NCBI RefSeq assembly: GCF_003148825.1
Contig: NZ_QGGZ01000002.1
Coordinates: forward strand, 434,001-498,000
Source of the DNA: Streptomyces sp. CG 926
GTDB taxonomy: Bacteria > Actinomycetota > Actinomycetes > Streptomycetales > Streptomycetaceae
Direction: 5' to 3'
DNA: 64,000 nucleotides
Below, piece after piece: positions 53,320 to 61,326 of this stretch (its first letter is position 1; each line of letters starts with the position of its first letter). Position numbers and translations under genes: made by a program. The notes under the pieces were generated by a model. It ran no database searches. It was not told the DNA's origin and saw only the letters and a program-made list of their open reading frames with translations.

Positions 53320-53441
53320 CGATCCCGTCCGGACAGCCCCCGGCCGGGGGTGCGTACGGCGCCGGGGAGGAAAGCGCGAGCGCCGCTGACCGCATGGAGT
53401 ACGTGGTCCTTCCCGGAGCCTCAGTGATCGTTTTCACCTGA
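53316..53441 (+). CDS. 41-residue small protein coupled to DUF2637
   Basis: The ATG overlaps the DUF2637 stop as ATGA. Codons are G/C-rich at third positions throughout. The product starts MTIPSGQPPAGGAYGAGEES and ends EYVVLPGASVIVFT. It has no signal or membrane helix. No family is recognised. Short length makes this tentative. Confidence 0.5.
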   Translation: MTIPSGQPPAGGAYGAGEESASAADRMEYVVLPGASVIVFT

Positions 53442-53562
53442 GGAACGACAACCGATTCCGATAAGTCACGGGCGGTCCGCCATCTCGAGCCGACGGCTGC
53501 CCGGACTCCGCAGCACCACACGCCACCACACCCACGACCGACCGACCGCGAGGACAGCAACG

Positions 53563-53823
53563 ATGGTGTACGAGCCCTCCCACGCCGAGCGACTGCGCTA
53601 CAAGCGACTTCAGGACGCCGCCTACCAAGCGGGCCTGGAAGCCGTCACGAGTCTTGAGGCAGCCCTCGCGCTCGCGGGGCTGGTCCTGCCCTCCCTGACC
53701 AACGACGGGCCCGTGGGCTCGCGCGGGTTCGTCCGGCTCGGCGGATGCAGCGTCTCCGTCGCCCATCAGCTCGCCGAGGTCATCGCGGCGGGCGCCCACG
53801 TCCTGCACGAGCAGCGGACATGA
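53563..53823 (+). CDS. Small helical protein
   Basis: An 86-residue protein, helical throughout (ERLRYKRLQDAAYQAGLEAV, VAHQLAEVIAAGAHVLHEQR). No family is recognised. It lies in the run of small genes after the XRE regulator, 62 bases before the next gene. Confidence 0.6.
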   Translation: MVYEPSHAERLRYKRLQDAAYQAGLEAVTSLEAALALAGLVLPSLTNDGPVGSRGFVRLGGCSVSVAHQLAEVIAAGAHVLHEQRT

Positions 53824-53884
53824 GCGCTCACCACCGCGCGCCCGCGACGCCCCCACCCCCAGGCAGCCTCCAGGAGGTCCCCGC

Positions 53885-54199
53885 ATGAAACCGTGGCGCG
53901 CTTCCCCACCCGCGCTGACACCACAGGAGGCGCTCGACCCCTACCGCTTCCCCGGGGTGTGGGGACTGGCCGACGAGGAGGAGGCTTCCTTCGAAGGCGA
54001 CGCGGTGACCCCGGACCCGCGGCAGGGGTCCGCCGGCCGGATCGGCGCGGCACAGCGCAGGCGCCTCGACCTGCTCGCCGCGCTGACCACCGCCGGCATC
54101 CCACCGCTCACCGCGGACCGGCACGCCGTCGAGGCCGTCGCCGCACTCGACGAGACCACCAACGCGGCCGTCCGACGATGGATCGCGGGCAGCCGATGA
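53885..54199 (+). CDS. Small hydrophilic protein
   Basis: A 104-residue protein with CAGGAGG 6 bases before ATG. The N-terminal half is Pro-rich and acidic (YRFPGVWGLADEEEASFEGD). The rest is helical (AAQRRRLDLLAALTTAG, AVEAVAALDETTNAAVRRWI). No family is recognised. Confidence 0.6.
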   Translation: MKPWRASPPALTPQEALDPYRFPGVWGLADEEEASFEGDAVTPDPRQGSAGRIGAAQRRRLDLLAALTTAGIPPLTADRHAVEAVAALDETTNAAVRRWIAGSR

Positions 54200-54292
54200 C
54201 CCGGCGCACCTCGCGGCGCCGCGGTCCGCCCACGCCGGCGCCGCTCCCGTCCCGGGGCGGGGCCACGTGGCCCGGCGGCATAAACTTCGCCG

Positions 54293-55291
54293 GTGAACGC
54301 CTCCGCCCCCACCTCCGCCGAAACCCTCCGCCGCACGCTCGGCGGACTGCTCGACGGGCTCCCGCCGAAGCAGGCCACCGCCGCCGTCGAGCGGCTCATC
54401 GCCAGCTACCGGGGGCAGACCCCGACCGACGCGCCCGTACTGCGCGACCGTTCCGACGTGGCGGCGTACGCGGCGTACCGGATGCCCGCCACCTTCGAGG
54501 CCGTCCGGGGCGCCCTCGACGGGCTGGCCGAGGCCGCGCCCGACTGGGCGCCGGGCTCGCACGTGGACGTGGGCGGCGGCACGGGTGCCGCGACCTGGGC
54601 GGTGGACGCCACCTGGGACGGCCCGCGGGAGACCACGGTGCTGGACTGGGCGGAGCCGGCCCTGGCCCTCGGCCGGGAACTGGCGGCGGCGTCCTCCTCG
54701 GAGGTGCTCCGCGCCGCGGCCTGGCGCCGGGCGGTCATCGGCTCCGGGCTGACCCTGCCCGAGGTGGACCTGGTGACGGTCTCCTACGTACTGGGTGAAC
54801 TGACCGCACCGGCGCGCACGGCCGTCGTCGCCGAGGCGGCGCGGGCCGGCCAGGCCGTGGTGCTGATCGAGCCGGGCACGCCGGAGGGCTACCTGCGCAT
54901 CCGCGAGGCCCGCGACCAGCTGATCGAGGCCGGGCTGCGGATCGCCGCCCCGTGCCCGCACGACGGGACCTGTCCGATCGAGGTCGGCCAGGACTGGTGC
55001 CACTTCTCGGCGCGGGTGAGCCGGTCCTCCCTGCACCGCCAGGTCAAGGGCGGCTCGCTGCCCTACGAGGACGAGAAGTTCAGCTACGTCGCCGCCACCC
55101 GCTTCCCGACGGAGCCGGCCGCCTCCCGGATCACGCGGAGGCCGCAGATCCGGAAGGGGCTCGTCCTGCTGGAACTGTGCGGCCCCGAGGGGGACGGCCT
55201 GACCCGGGTCAACGTGACCAAGCGTCAGGGCGACCTCTACAAGGCCGCCCGGGACGCCGACTGGGGCCAGGCCTGGCCCCCGGCACCGTAG
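54293..55291 (+). CDS. Rsm22-type ribosomal methyltransferase-like protein
   Basis: A 332-residue SAM-dependent Rossmann protein. SAM motif VDVGGGTGAATWAVDA near 98-113; VSYVLGEL corresponds to motif 4. A Cys/His cluster CPHDGTCP ... WCHFSARVSR near 220-245 is the Rsm22 metal site, followed by YEDEKFSYVAA. Rsm22 family members are linked to mitochondrial or bacterial small ribosomal subunits. The exact substrate is unknown. Confidence 0.88.
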   Translation: MNASAPTSAETLRRTLGGLLDGLPPKQATAAVERLIASYRGQTPTDAPVLRDRSDVAAYAAYRMPATFEAVRGALDGLAEAAPDWAPGSHVDVGGGTGAATWAVDATWDGPRETTVLDWAEPALALGRELAAASSSEVLRAAAWRRAVIGSGLTLPEVDLVTVSYVLGELTAPARTAVVAEAARAGQAVVLIEPGTPEGYLRIREARDQLIEAGLRIAAPCPHDGTCPIEVGQDWCHFSARVSRSSLHRQVKGGSLPYEDEKFSYVAATRFPTEPAASRITRRPQIRKGLVLLELCGPEGDGLTRVNVTKRQGDLYKAARDADWGQAWPPAP

Positions 55292-55303
55292 CCGTGGCCG
55301 GTC

Positions 55304-56113
55304 CTACGGGCGCAGCTCCTGGGTGCAGCACTTCACGCTGCCGCCGCCCTTGAGCAGCTCGCCCAGATCCATCGGGACCGGCTCGAAGCCCCGGTCCCGC
55401 AGCGGCTCCAGCAGGCCGGTCGCCGCCTGCGGGAGCAGGACGTGCAGGCCGTCGGAGACCGCGTTCAGACCGAGGGCGGCCGCGTCCCGGCCGTCGGCGA
55501 TCAGGGCGTCCGGGAAGAGCCGCCTGAGCACTCCCTGGCTGCCGGGTGAGAAGGCCTCCGGGTAGTACATGATCTCGTCGCCGTCGAGGACGCTGAGCGC
55601 CGTGTCCAGGTGGTAGTAGCGCGGATCCACCAGGTCGAGGCCGATGACCGGGCGGCCGAAGAACTCCTGGGCCTCGTCGTGCGAGAGCGGACTGGAGCGG
55701 AAGCCCCGACCGGCCAGGATGTAGTGCTCGGTGACCGCGAAGTCCCCCTCACCCTCGTTCACGTGGGAGGGCTCGTGGATCTCCGGGTAACCGGCGGCAC
55801 GGAACCATGCGAGGTGCCGCGCGGCCTCGGCGGTGCGTTCCGGGTAGGCGAACCGGGCCCCGAGGACCCGGCCGTCCACGACGAGGGCCCCGTTCGCCGC
55901 GAAGACCATGTCGGGCAGCGCCGGGTCGGGTTCGAGGGTCTCGACGATGTGGCCGAGGGAGCGGTAACGATCCCTCAGGTCTTCCCACTGGGCCAGTGCG
56001 AGGGGCAGGTCCACCGGTTTCGTGGGATCCATCCACGGATTGATGGAGTACGTGACCTTGAAGTGTGCGGGTGGGCACATCAGGTAGCGCCGGGGTGTGG
56101 CGTCTCTGCGCAA
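55304..56113 (-). CDS. Dimethylargininase/amidinotransferase-like hydrolase
   Basis: A 269-residue pentein-fold protein of the DDAH/arginine deiminase type. Catalytic features: substrate loop NEGEGDFAV, His in YYHLDTALSVL near 173, Cys in SVKCCTQELRP at the C-terminus. It would hydrolyse methylated arginines or a similar guanidine, giving citrulline, or be an N-terminal Arg-like amidinohydrolase. TTG 56113 was chosen, as GAGGAG lies just upstream; ATG 56080 and a longer frame (to 56176) are alternatives. Divergent from a TetR gene, with two palindromes between. Confidence 0.85.
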   Translation of the reverse strand: MRRDATPRRYLMCPPAHFKVTYSINPWMDPTKPVDLPLALAQWEDLRDRYRSLGHIVETLEPDPALPDMVFAANGALVVDGRVLGARFAYPERTAEAARHLAWFRAAGYPEIHEPSHVNEGEGDFAVTEHYILAGRGFRSSPLSHDEAQEFFGRPVIGLDLVDPRYYHLDTALSVLDGDEIMYYPEAFSPGSQGVLRRLFPDALIADGRDAAALGLNAVSDGLHVLLPQAATGLLEPLRDRGFEPVPMDLGELLKGGGSVKCCTQELRP

Positions 56114-56154
56114 AGAAGGCTCCTCACGACTTTCACGACTCGGGACGAGTGCTG

Positions 56155-56172
56155 GAGAGAATCGTCTCTCCT
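56155..56172. promoter_or_regulatory. Palindrome upstream of the DDAH-like gene
   Basis: ggagaga-atcg-tctctcc, with 7-bp arms. It shares a GAGA...TCTC pattern with the second palindrome 56 bases away next to the TetR gene. Confidence 0.6.
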
Positions 56173-56227
56173 TCACCTGGACAGCACAGTGAACTGATCG
56201 GGTGGTTTACGCAAACCTGGGGAAAGA

Positions 56228-56239
56228 CGAGACGTCTCG
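56228..56239. promoter_or_regulatory. Palindrome upstream of the TetR gene
   Basis: cgagacgtctcg is a perfect 12-bp palindrome lying 18 bases before the TetR start codon, a typical autoregulatory operator position. Confidence 0.65.
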
Positions 56240-56257
56240 CTTTGGTAATTTCAGGTC

Positions 56258-56869
56258 ATGCCCAAGACCCCTGACGCCACCCGCCGCAGCGACCGCTCCC
56301 GGCACGCCATCCTCGACGCCGCGCTCGCCCTCGTCGGGGAGGTCGGCTACAACAAGCTGACCATCGAGGCCATCGCCGCCCGCGCGGGCGTCGGCAAGCA
56401 GACCATCTACCGCTGGTGGCCCTCGAAGGCCGCCGTCCTCCTCGACGCCTCGCTCGCTCTCGCCGGGGACGCGGAGACGGAGGCCGAGTGGACCGGCTTC
56501 CCCGACACCGGGGATCTCGCGGCGGACCTGAAACTCGTCCTGCGGGCGACGGTCGACCAGTTCAACGACGAGAAGTACGACGCCCCCACCCGCGCCCTGA
56601 CGGCGGCCGGGGCCACCGACCCCGAGCTCGGCGCCCGCTTCACCGAGCAACTGCTGGAGCCCCAGCTCGCCCTCTACGAGGCCCGGCTGCACGCGGCCCG
56701 CGAGGCCGGCCACCTCGCGCCGGACACGGATCTGCGGCTGATGGTGGAGATGCTCGTGGGACCGCTGACCTACCGCTGGCTGCTGCGCACCGCGCCCCTG
56801 ACGCACGCTTACACCGACGCGCTCGTGGACCGGGTGCTGGGCGGGGTGGCCAACGTCACCGCCCGATAG
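56258..56869 (+). CDS. TetR/AcrR family regulator
   Basis: A 203-residue regulator. N-terminal HTH: AILDAALALVGEVGYNKLTI then AIAARAGVGKQTIYRWW at 17-60. The C-terminal domain is TetR_C-like (LALYEARLHAAREAGHLAPD). It is divergent from the DDAH-like gene, 144 bases apart, with palindromes in the gap. It likely represses both genes in the absence of a ligand; the ligand is unknown. Confidence 0.92.
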   Translation: MPKTPDATRRSDRSRHAILDAALALVGEVGYNKLTIEAIAARAGVGKQTIYRWWPSKAAVLLDASLALAGDAETEAEWTGFPDTGDLAADLKLVLRATVDQFNDEKYDAPTRALTAAGATDPELGARFTEQLLEPQLALYEARLHAAREAGHLAPDTDLRLMVEMLVGPLTYRWLLRTAPLTHAYTDALVDRVLGGVANVTAR

Positions 56870-57039
56870 CGGGCAGGGAACCGAAGATCGGCCGAGAACA
56901 TTTGGCCGGATTCTATGGTTATGTGGGGATTTCTGGTCGCGTATCTCCAACCCCCCGGTCGTCAAGAGCGGTCACCCGGGGCTCAGGATGGTGGGACGAT
57001 GGGTCGGTCCGCCGGGGATACGGTGAGGTGAGGGGATAG

Positions 57040-57789
57040 ATGGGGTCTGAGTCCGGCCGCGTCAAACGCGGCGAGCAGAGCAGGATTTCCCAGTGGCTGC
57101 GCCGGCGGCAGAAACCCACCGCCGAGGATCCCGGAGCGGAGCGCGAGGCGCTCCTCCTGGCCGTCGCCGCCGCGGGCCTGCCGCTCGCCCCCGCCGCCCA
57201 TCCCGCCGGTTACCGCTGTTCGTGCGACCGGATCGGCTGTCCGACGCCCGCACGGCACCCCGTCTCCTTCGCCTGGCAGACCCAGTCGACCACCGACCGC
57301 GCACAGGTCGAACGCTGGGTACGCAACCAGCCCCAGGCCAACTTCATCACCGCGACCGGCATGGTCCACGACGTGCTCGACGTCCCGCTGGAGGCCGGCA
57401 CCGCAGCCCTCGCCCGACTGCTCGACGCCGGGATCGAGGTCGGCCCCGTCGCCGAATCGAGCGGCACCGGCGAACAGGCCCGGATGCTCTTCTTCACCGC
57501 CACCCGCGGCACCCCCGAGGACGAGGACGAGTGGTGGCCGTGCGAACTGGACTGCCACCCCGAGACGATGGACGAGCACCCGGGCCTGCGCTGGCACTGC
57601 CGCGGCAGCTACGTCCTGGTCCCGCCGGCAGCTCTGCCCGGTGACCAGGCGGTGACCTGGATCCGCGGCATGGAGCACACCCTCCCGGACCCGCTCACCC
57701 TCCTGGAAACCCTGACGGACGCCTGCGCCGCTTACGCGGGTACCGCGAACCTGACCCCGGCCGCGGTCGCCTGGCCCCTGGGCCACTAG
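57040..57789 (+). CDS. Prim-pol N-terminal-like protein
   Basis: A 249-residue protein with GAGGGGAT before ATG. It holds the pattern GLPLAPAAHPAG, RCSCDRIGCPTPARHPVSF near 66-84 (Cys/His cluster) and VLDVPLEAGTAALARLL, which resembles the N-terminal domain of bifunctional DNA primase/polymerases in Streptomyces. The catalytic DxD of active primases appears as DVP in VLDVPLE, where only one Asp remains, so activity is doubtful. Similar short chromosomal copies are common. The function is unknown. Confidence 0.7.
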   Translation: MGSESGRVKRGEQSRISQWLRRRQKPTAEDPGAEREALLLAVAAAGLPLAPAAHPAGYRCSCDRIGCPTPARHPVSFAWQTQSTTDRAQVERWVRNQPQANFITATGMVHDVLDVPLEAGTAALARLLDAGIEVGPVAESSGTGEQARMLFFTATRGTPEDEDEWWPCELDCHPETMDEHPGLRWHCRGSYVLVPPAALPGDQAVTWIRGMEHTLPDPLTLLETLTDACAAYAGTANLTPAAVAWPLGH

Positions 57790-57862
57790 CCCGTCTCTCC
57801 CCGGGCGGCCGCCCCGGAGCCCGCGCCTCGAACGCGGGCGGGGCTGAAATCGGGGCGGCGCG

Positions 57863-58666
57863 TCAGTGGTGGATCTGCGTCACGACCACATCGAGGGACC
57901 AGGCCTTCGCCGGCTTCGCGGGGGCCTCGGCCTCGACCGTGTACCCCAGGTCCCGCAGGGCCGTGACCAGCTCGGCGGGCGAGGTCGGCGCGGCCCCCGC
58001 CGTCAGCAGGTCCCGTACCAGCCGACCCTTCGTCGCCTTGTTGAAGTGGCTCACCACCGACCGCTTCTCCACCCCGTCCACGATCTGCGAGTGCAGCACC
58101 CGGACGGTCGCGGTCCGCCCCGCCACCTCGCCCTTCGGCTTCCACGCCGCCCCGTACGCCGCCGACCGCAGGTCCAGCACCAGCCCGTCCCCGGCCGCCT
58201 CCGGCATGACCTCCGCCATCGGCACCCGCCAGTACGCGCCCAGCGCGCCCAGCCCGGGCAGCTTCACGCCCATCGAGCAGCGGTACGAGGGGATCGCGTC
58301 GGTGATCCGCACCGCGCCCCACAGCCCCGAGAAGACGAGCAGCGCGTCCTCGGCCGATGCCCGCGCCGCCGCGGGCAGATCGGCCAGACCGAGCGCGTCG
58401 TAGAGCACACCCGTGTAGATCTCGCCCGCCGGACGGGCCCCCGCCGTCCGCAGCTCCACGTTCTTGGCGACCTCGCCGCGCAGGCCCTCGCTCAGGCCCA
58501 GCACCTCGCGCGCCTTCAGCTCGTCCGCCGCGCACAGCTCGACCAGCTCCTCCAGCACCGCCGCACGGGCCGGAGCGAGACCGGGCAGGGACAGCGCCTC
58601 CGGCCTCAGGGGTGCGCCGGAGCCGCCGGCGGCCTTTCCTTCGGACGGCGGCAGCAGCACGAGCAC
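57863..58666 (-). CDS. yaaA: YaaA-type peroxide stress protein
   Basis: A 267-residue DUF328 protein. N-terminal MLVLLPPSEGKAAGG, central IYTGVLYDALG, VFSGLWGAVRITDAIPSYR and FNKATKGRLVRDLL are the family signature. In E. coli YaaA lowers free iron during peroxide stress and binds DNA. Start GTG 58666. It is convergent with the prim-pol gene. Confidence 0.9.
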   Translation of the reverse strand: MLVLLPPSEGKAAGGSGAPLRPEALSLPGLAPARAAVLEELVELCAADELKAREVLGLSEGLRGEVAKNVELRTAGARPAGEIYTGVLYDALGLADLPAAARASAEDALLVFSGLWGAVRITDAIPSYRCSMGVKLPGLGALGAYWRVPMAEVMPEAAGDGLVLDLRSAAYGAAWKPKGEVAGRTATVRVLHSQIVDGVEKRSVVSHFNKATKGRLVRDLLTAGAAPTSPAELVTALRDLGYTVEAEAPAKPAKAWSLDVVVTQIHH

Positions 58667-58778
58667 GGTGGTTCTCCTTCGGTACGACGTCGCAGGGGGT
58701 GCGGCCCCCGAGCCAGGGTAGACGTCCGCCGCCCCCGCTCGCCGCGCCGTCCGAGGCCGCCCGCTCTAGGCTCGACGC

Positions 58779-60221
58779 ATGCCACGCCGTCAGATCCACA
58801 TGGCCGGCGCAGACGGGGCTGCTCTGCGGGCCGCGCTGCGCGAACTGCGGACGAAGCTGGAGGTGCCCGAGGCGTTCCCGGCCGCGGCCCTCGCCGAGGC
58901 CGAGCACGCGGCGACGCACCCCCGCCTCCCGGAGCTGGACAGTACGGACATCCCCTTCTTCACGATCGACCCGCCGGCCTCCGTCGACCTCGACCAGGCC
59001 ATGCACCTGGCGAAGCGCTCCGGCGGCGGTTACCGGGTCCACTACGCCATCGCCGACGTCGCCGCCTTCGTCACCCCCGGCGGCGCGCTCGACGCCGAGG
59101 CCCACCGCCGCGTGAGCACCATGTACTTCCCCGACGGGAGGGTCCCGCTGCACCCGACCGTCCTCTCGGAGGGCGCGGCCAGCCTGCTGCCCGACCGGAT
59201 CCGCCCGGCCCTGGTGTGGCGCTTCGACCTGGACCCCGACGGCCGCGTCGAGACCGTCGACGTCCGCCGCGCGCTGATCCGCAGCCGGGCCAGGCTCGAC
59301 TACGACGGCGTCCAGAAGGCCATCGACACCGGTACGGCGGAGGAACCCCTCGCCCTCCTGAAGGACGTCGGCCAGCTCCGCGAGGCCCTGGAACAGGCCC
59401 GCGGCGGCATCTCCCTCAACGTGCCCGAGCAGGAGGTCGTCGAGCGCGACGGCACGTACTCCCTGGCCTACCGCGCCCCGCTGCCCGCCGACGGCTGGAA
59501 CGCGCAGATCTCCCTGATGACCGGCATGGCCGCGGCCGATCTGATGCTGGCCACCGGCACGGGCATCCTGCGTACGTTGCCCAGCGCCCCCGACGGCGCG
59601 GTCGGCAGGCTCCGGCGGACCGCGAAGGCCCTGCGGATCGACTGGCCGCACCATGTGCCGTACGCCGAACTCGTGCGCTCCCTCGACCCGCACCGCCCCG
59701 CCCACGCCGCCTTCCTCCAGGAGTGCACGGCCCTGCTGCGCGGCGCGGGCTACACGGTCTTCACCGGCGGCGAGAGCCCCGACCCGGCGATCCATTCCGC
59801 GGTGGCGGCCCCGTACACGCACTGCACCGCGCCGCTGCGCCGGCTCGTCGACCGCTACGCCGGGGAGTTGTGCCTGGCGGCGGTGGCCGGGACGGAACCG
59901 CCGCCGTGGGTGCTCGCGGCCCTCCCCGCGCTCCCGGAGGAGATGGCGCAGGGCAGCCGGCGAGCGAACACGGTCGAGCGGGAGTCGGTGGACCTGGTCG
60001 AGGCCGCCGTGCTCAAGGACCGCGTCGGGGAGACCTTCGAGGCCACGGTCATCGAGGTCGAGGACCGGGAGCCGCTGGTGGGCACGGTCCACCTGGAGGA
60101 CCCGGCGGTGGTCGGCCGCATCCGGTCCAGCACGCTCGACCTACCCCTGGGCGACCGGATCCGGGTCCGGCTGACCGAGGCCGACCCGGGCACGTCGAAG
60201 ATCCTCTTCTCGCCCGCCTAG
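58779..60221 (+). CDS. RNB domain ribonuclease
   Basis: A 480-residue RNase II/R-type exonuclease with no cold-shock domain and no visible S1 domain. The catalytic Asp cluster lies in FTIDPPASVDLDQAMHLA near 58-75, followed by YAIADVAAFVTPGG, MYFPDGRVPLHPTVLSEGAA and, late, PYTHCTAPLRRLVDRYAGEL. It degrades RNA 3' to 5'. It lies about 100 bases upstream of the RNase P RNA gene. Confidence 0.92.
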   Translation: MPRRQIHMAGADGAALRAALRELRTKLEVPEAFPAAALAEAEHAATHPRLPELDSTDIPFFTIDPPASVDLDQAMHLAKRSGGGYRVHYAIADVAAFVTPGGALDAEAHRRVSTMYFPDGRVPLHPTVLSEGAASLLPDRIRPALVWRFDLDPDGRVETVDVRRALIRSRARLDYDGVQKAIDTGTAEEPLALLKDVGQLREALEQARGGISLNVPEQEVVERDGTYSLAYRAPLPADGWNAQISLMTGMAAADLMLATGTGILRTLPSAPDGAVGRLRRTAKALRIDWPHHVPYAELVRSLDPHRPAHAAFLQECTALLRGAGYTVFTGGESPDPAIHSAVAAPYTHCTAPLRRLVDRYAGELCLAAVAGTEPPPWVLAALPALPEEMAQGSRRANTVERESVDLVEAAVLKDRVGETFEATVIEVEDREPLVGTVHLEDPAVVGRIRSSTLDLPLGDRIRVRLTEADPGTSKILFSPA

Positions 60222-60322
60222 GCCGTCGCGGAACGGCCTGGGAGGTCGCGGGCCGCCGGCGCGGGTCGTCGGCGTCGAGGTCGGGCTCGCCCGTCGCCCC
60301 GGGTAACATGGTCGCCACGGCA

Positions 60323-60727
60323 GACGAGTCGGCCGGGCGGCCGCGTCGGGGTCTCAGGATCCCGCCGAGGAACGTCCGGGCTCCACAGGGCAGGGTGGTG
60401 GCTAACGGCCACCCGGGGTGACCCGCGGGACAGTGCCACAGAAAACAGACCGCCAGGGGCTTCGGCCCTCGGTAAGGGTGAAACGGTGGTGTAAGAGACC
60501 ACCAGCGCCTGAGGTGACTCAGGCGGCTAGGTAAACCCCACCCGGAGCAAGGTCAAGAGGATCCGTCCCCGGACGGGTCTGCGCGAACGATCGAGGGCTG
60601 CTCGCCCGAGTTCGCGGGTAGACCGCACGAGGCCGGTGGCAACACCGGTCCTAGATGGATGGCCGTCTCCCCGGCGACCGCGAGGTCACCGGGCGACAGA
60701 ACCCGGCGTACAGGCCGGCTCGTCTGC
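60323..60727 (+). ncRNA. rnpB: RNase P RNA (type A)
   Basis: Diagnostic conserved blocks are present in order: gaggaacgtccgggctccac, gggtgacccgcgggacagtg, ccacagaaaacagaccgcc, ggtaagggtgaaacggtggt, gtaagagaccaccagcgcc, the ggtaaaccccacccggagca block, gcgggtagaccgcacgaggc, ggtcctagatggatggccgt and, near the end, acagaacccggcgtacaggc. The 5' stretch gacgagtcggcc pairs with ggccggctcgtc at the 3' end to form helix P1. It is the catalytic RNA maturing tRNA 5' ends. Ends are estimated to within a few bases. Confidence 0.95.
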
Positions 60728-60906
60728 CGCTTCCACTCCCGTTCGGGGAGGCGGTTCTCGGCATCAGCCCTCGGGCTCCCGCTGGGGCGGTGGTGGCGGG
60801 GTGCTGCCCCGGGCCCCGGGCCCCGCGCCTCAATCGCCGGCGGGGCTGGGTTCGGCTGCGCGTACCCGGTGGCTCCCGGCAGGGATCGCTTCGGTGTGGG
60901 TCGGTG

Positions 60907-61158
60907 CCCCGGCGGAGTGTCTCCTCGGCTCGCGCGGTACGGCATGTCTCGGCTGTACCCGGTGGTGCGCGCTCGTCCTGCGGGGACACTCCCCCGTGTC
61001 CCCGCCCCACGGCGATGCGTTCGACAGTGCCCCGAAGCCGCCCCGACGCATGGGGAGCGGGGACGGGCAGGGGTGTCCCCGCAGGACGAGCGCGCAACCA
61101 CCGACCCACAGCCGAGACGTGCCCGCGTCGCGCGAGCCGAGGAGACACCCCTGCCCGG
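60907..61158. repeat. Long imperfect inverted repeat downstream of rnpB
   Basis: The left arm 60907-61020 and the reverse complement of the right arm 61045-61158 match at about 80-85 percent by eye, including tgtctcctcggctcgcgcg, gtctcggctgt and gcgcgctcgtcctgcgggga. The spacer is 24 bases. The left arm also has an inner hairpin gcggggacac/gtgtccccgc at 60980-61005. It would form a 250-base cruciform or RNA hairpin. Mutations between arms suggest age or compensated structure. Confidence 0.75.
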
Positions 61159-61160
61159 CC

Positions 61161-61241
61161 CCGCGGACCCGCCCGCACCGTGGTCGAGTTCCCGCCCCGC
61201 CCCGCGGACCGGTCCGCACCGTGGTCGAGTTCCCGCCCCGC
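61161..61241 (+). repeat. Two-copy 41-base tandem direct repeat
   Basis: 61161-61200 and 61202-61241 are the same 40-base unit, containing ccgcaccgtggtcgagttcc, with only a few changes. It lies directly after the long inverted repeat. Confidence 0.8.
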
Positions 61242-61326
61242 CCGAAGGAACGACCCGCACCGGATCCCGCCCGGCCCGAGGGAACGGCCCCGCCGGGCCT
61301 GGATCCCGCCCGGCCCCCCGCAGGCC

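Larger units (their letters stand above)
60728..61326. other. 600-base gap without a convincing gene
   Basis: All frames are open because of the GC content, but none shows a clear start, ribosome site or family motif. Its content is dominated by a long imperfect inverted repeat and a 41-base tandem repeat, listed separately. Confidence 0.7.
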
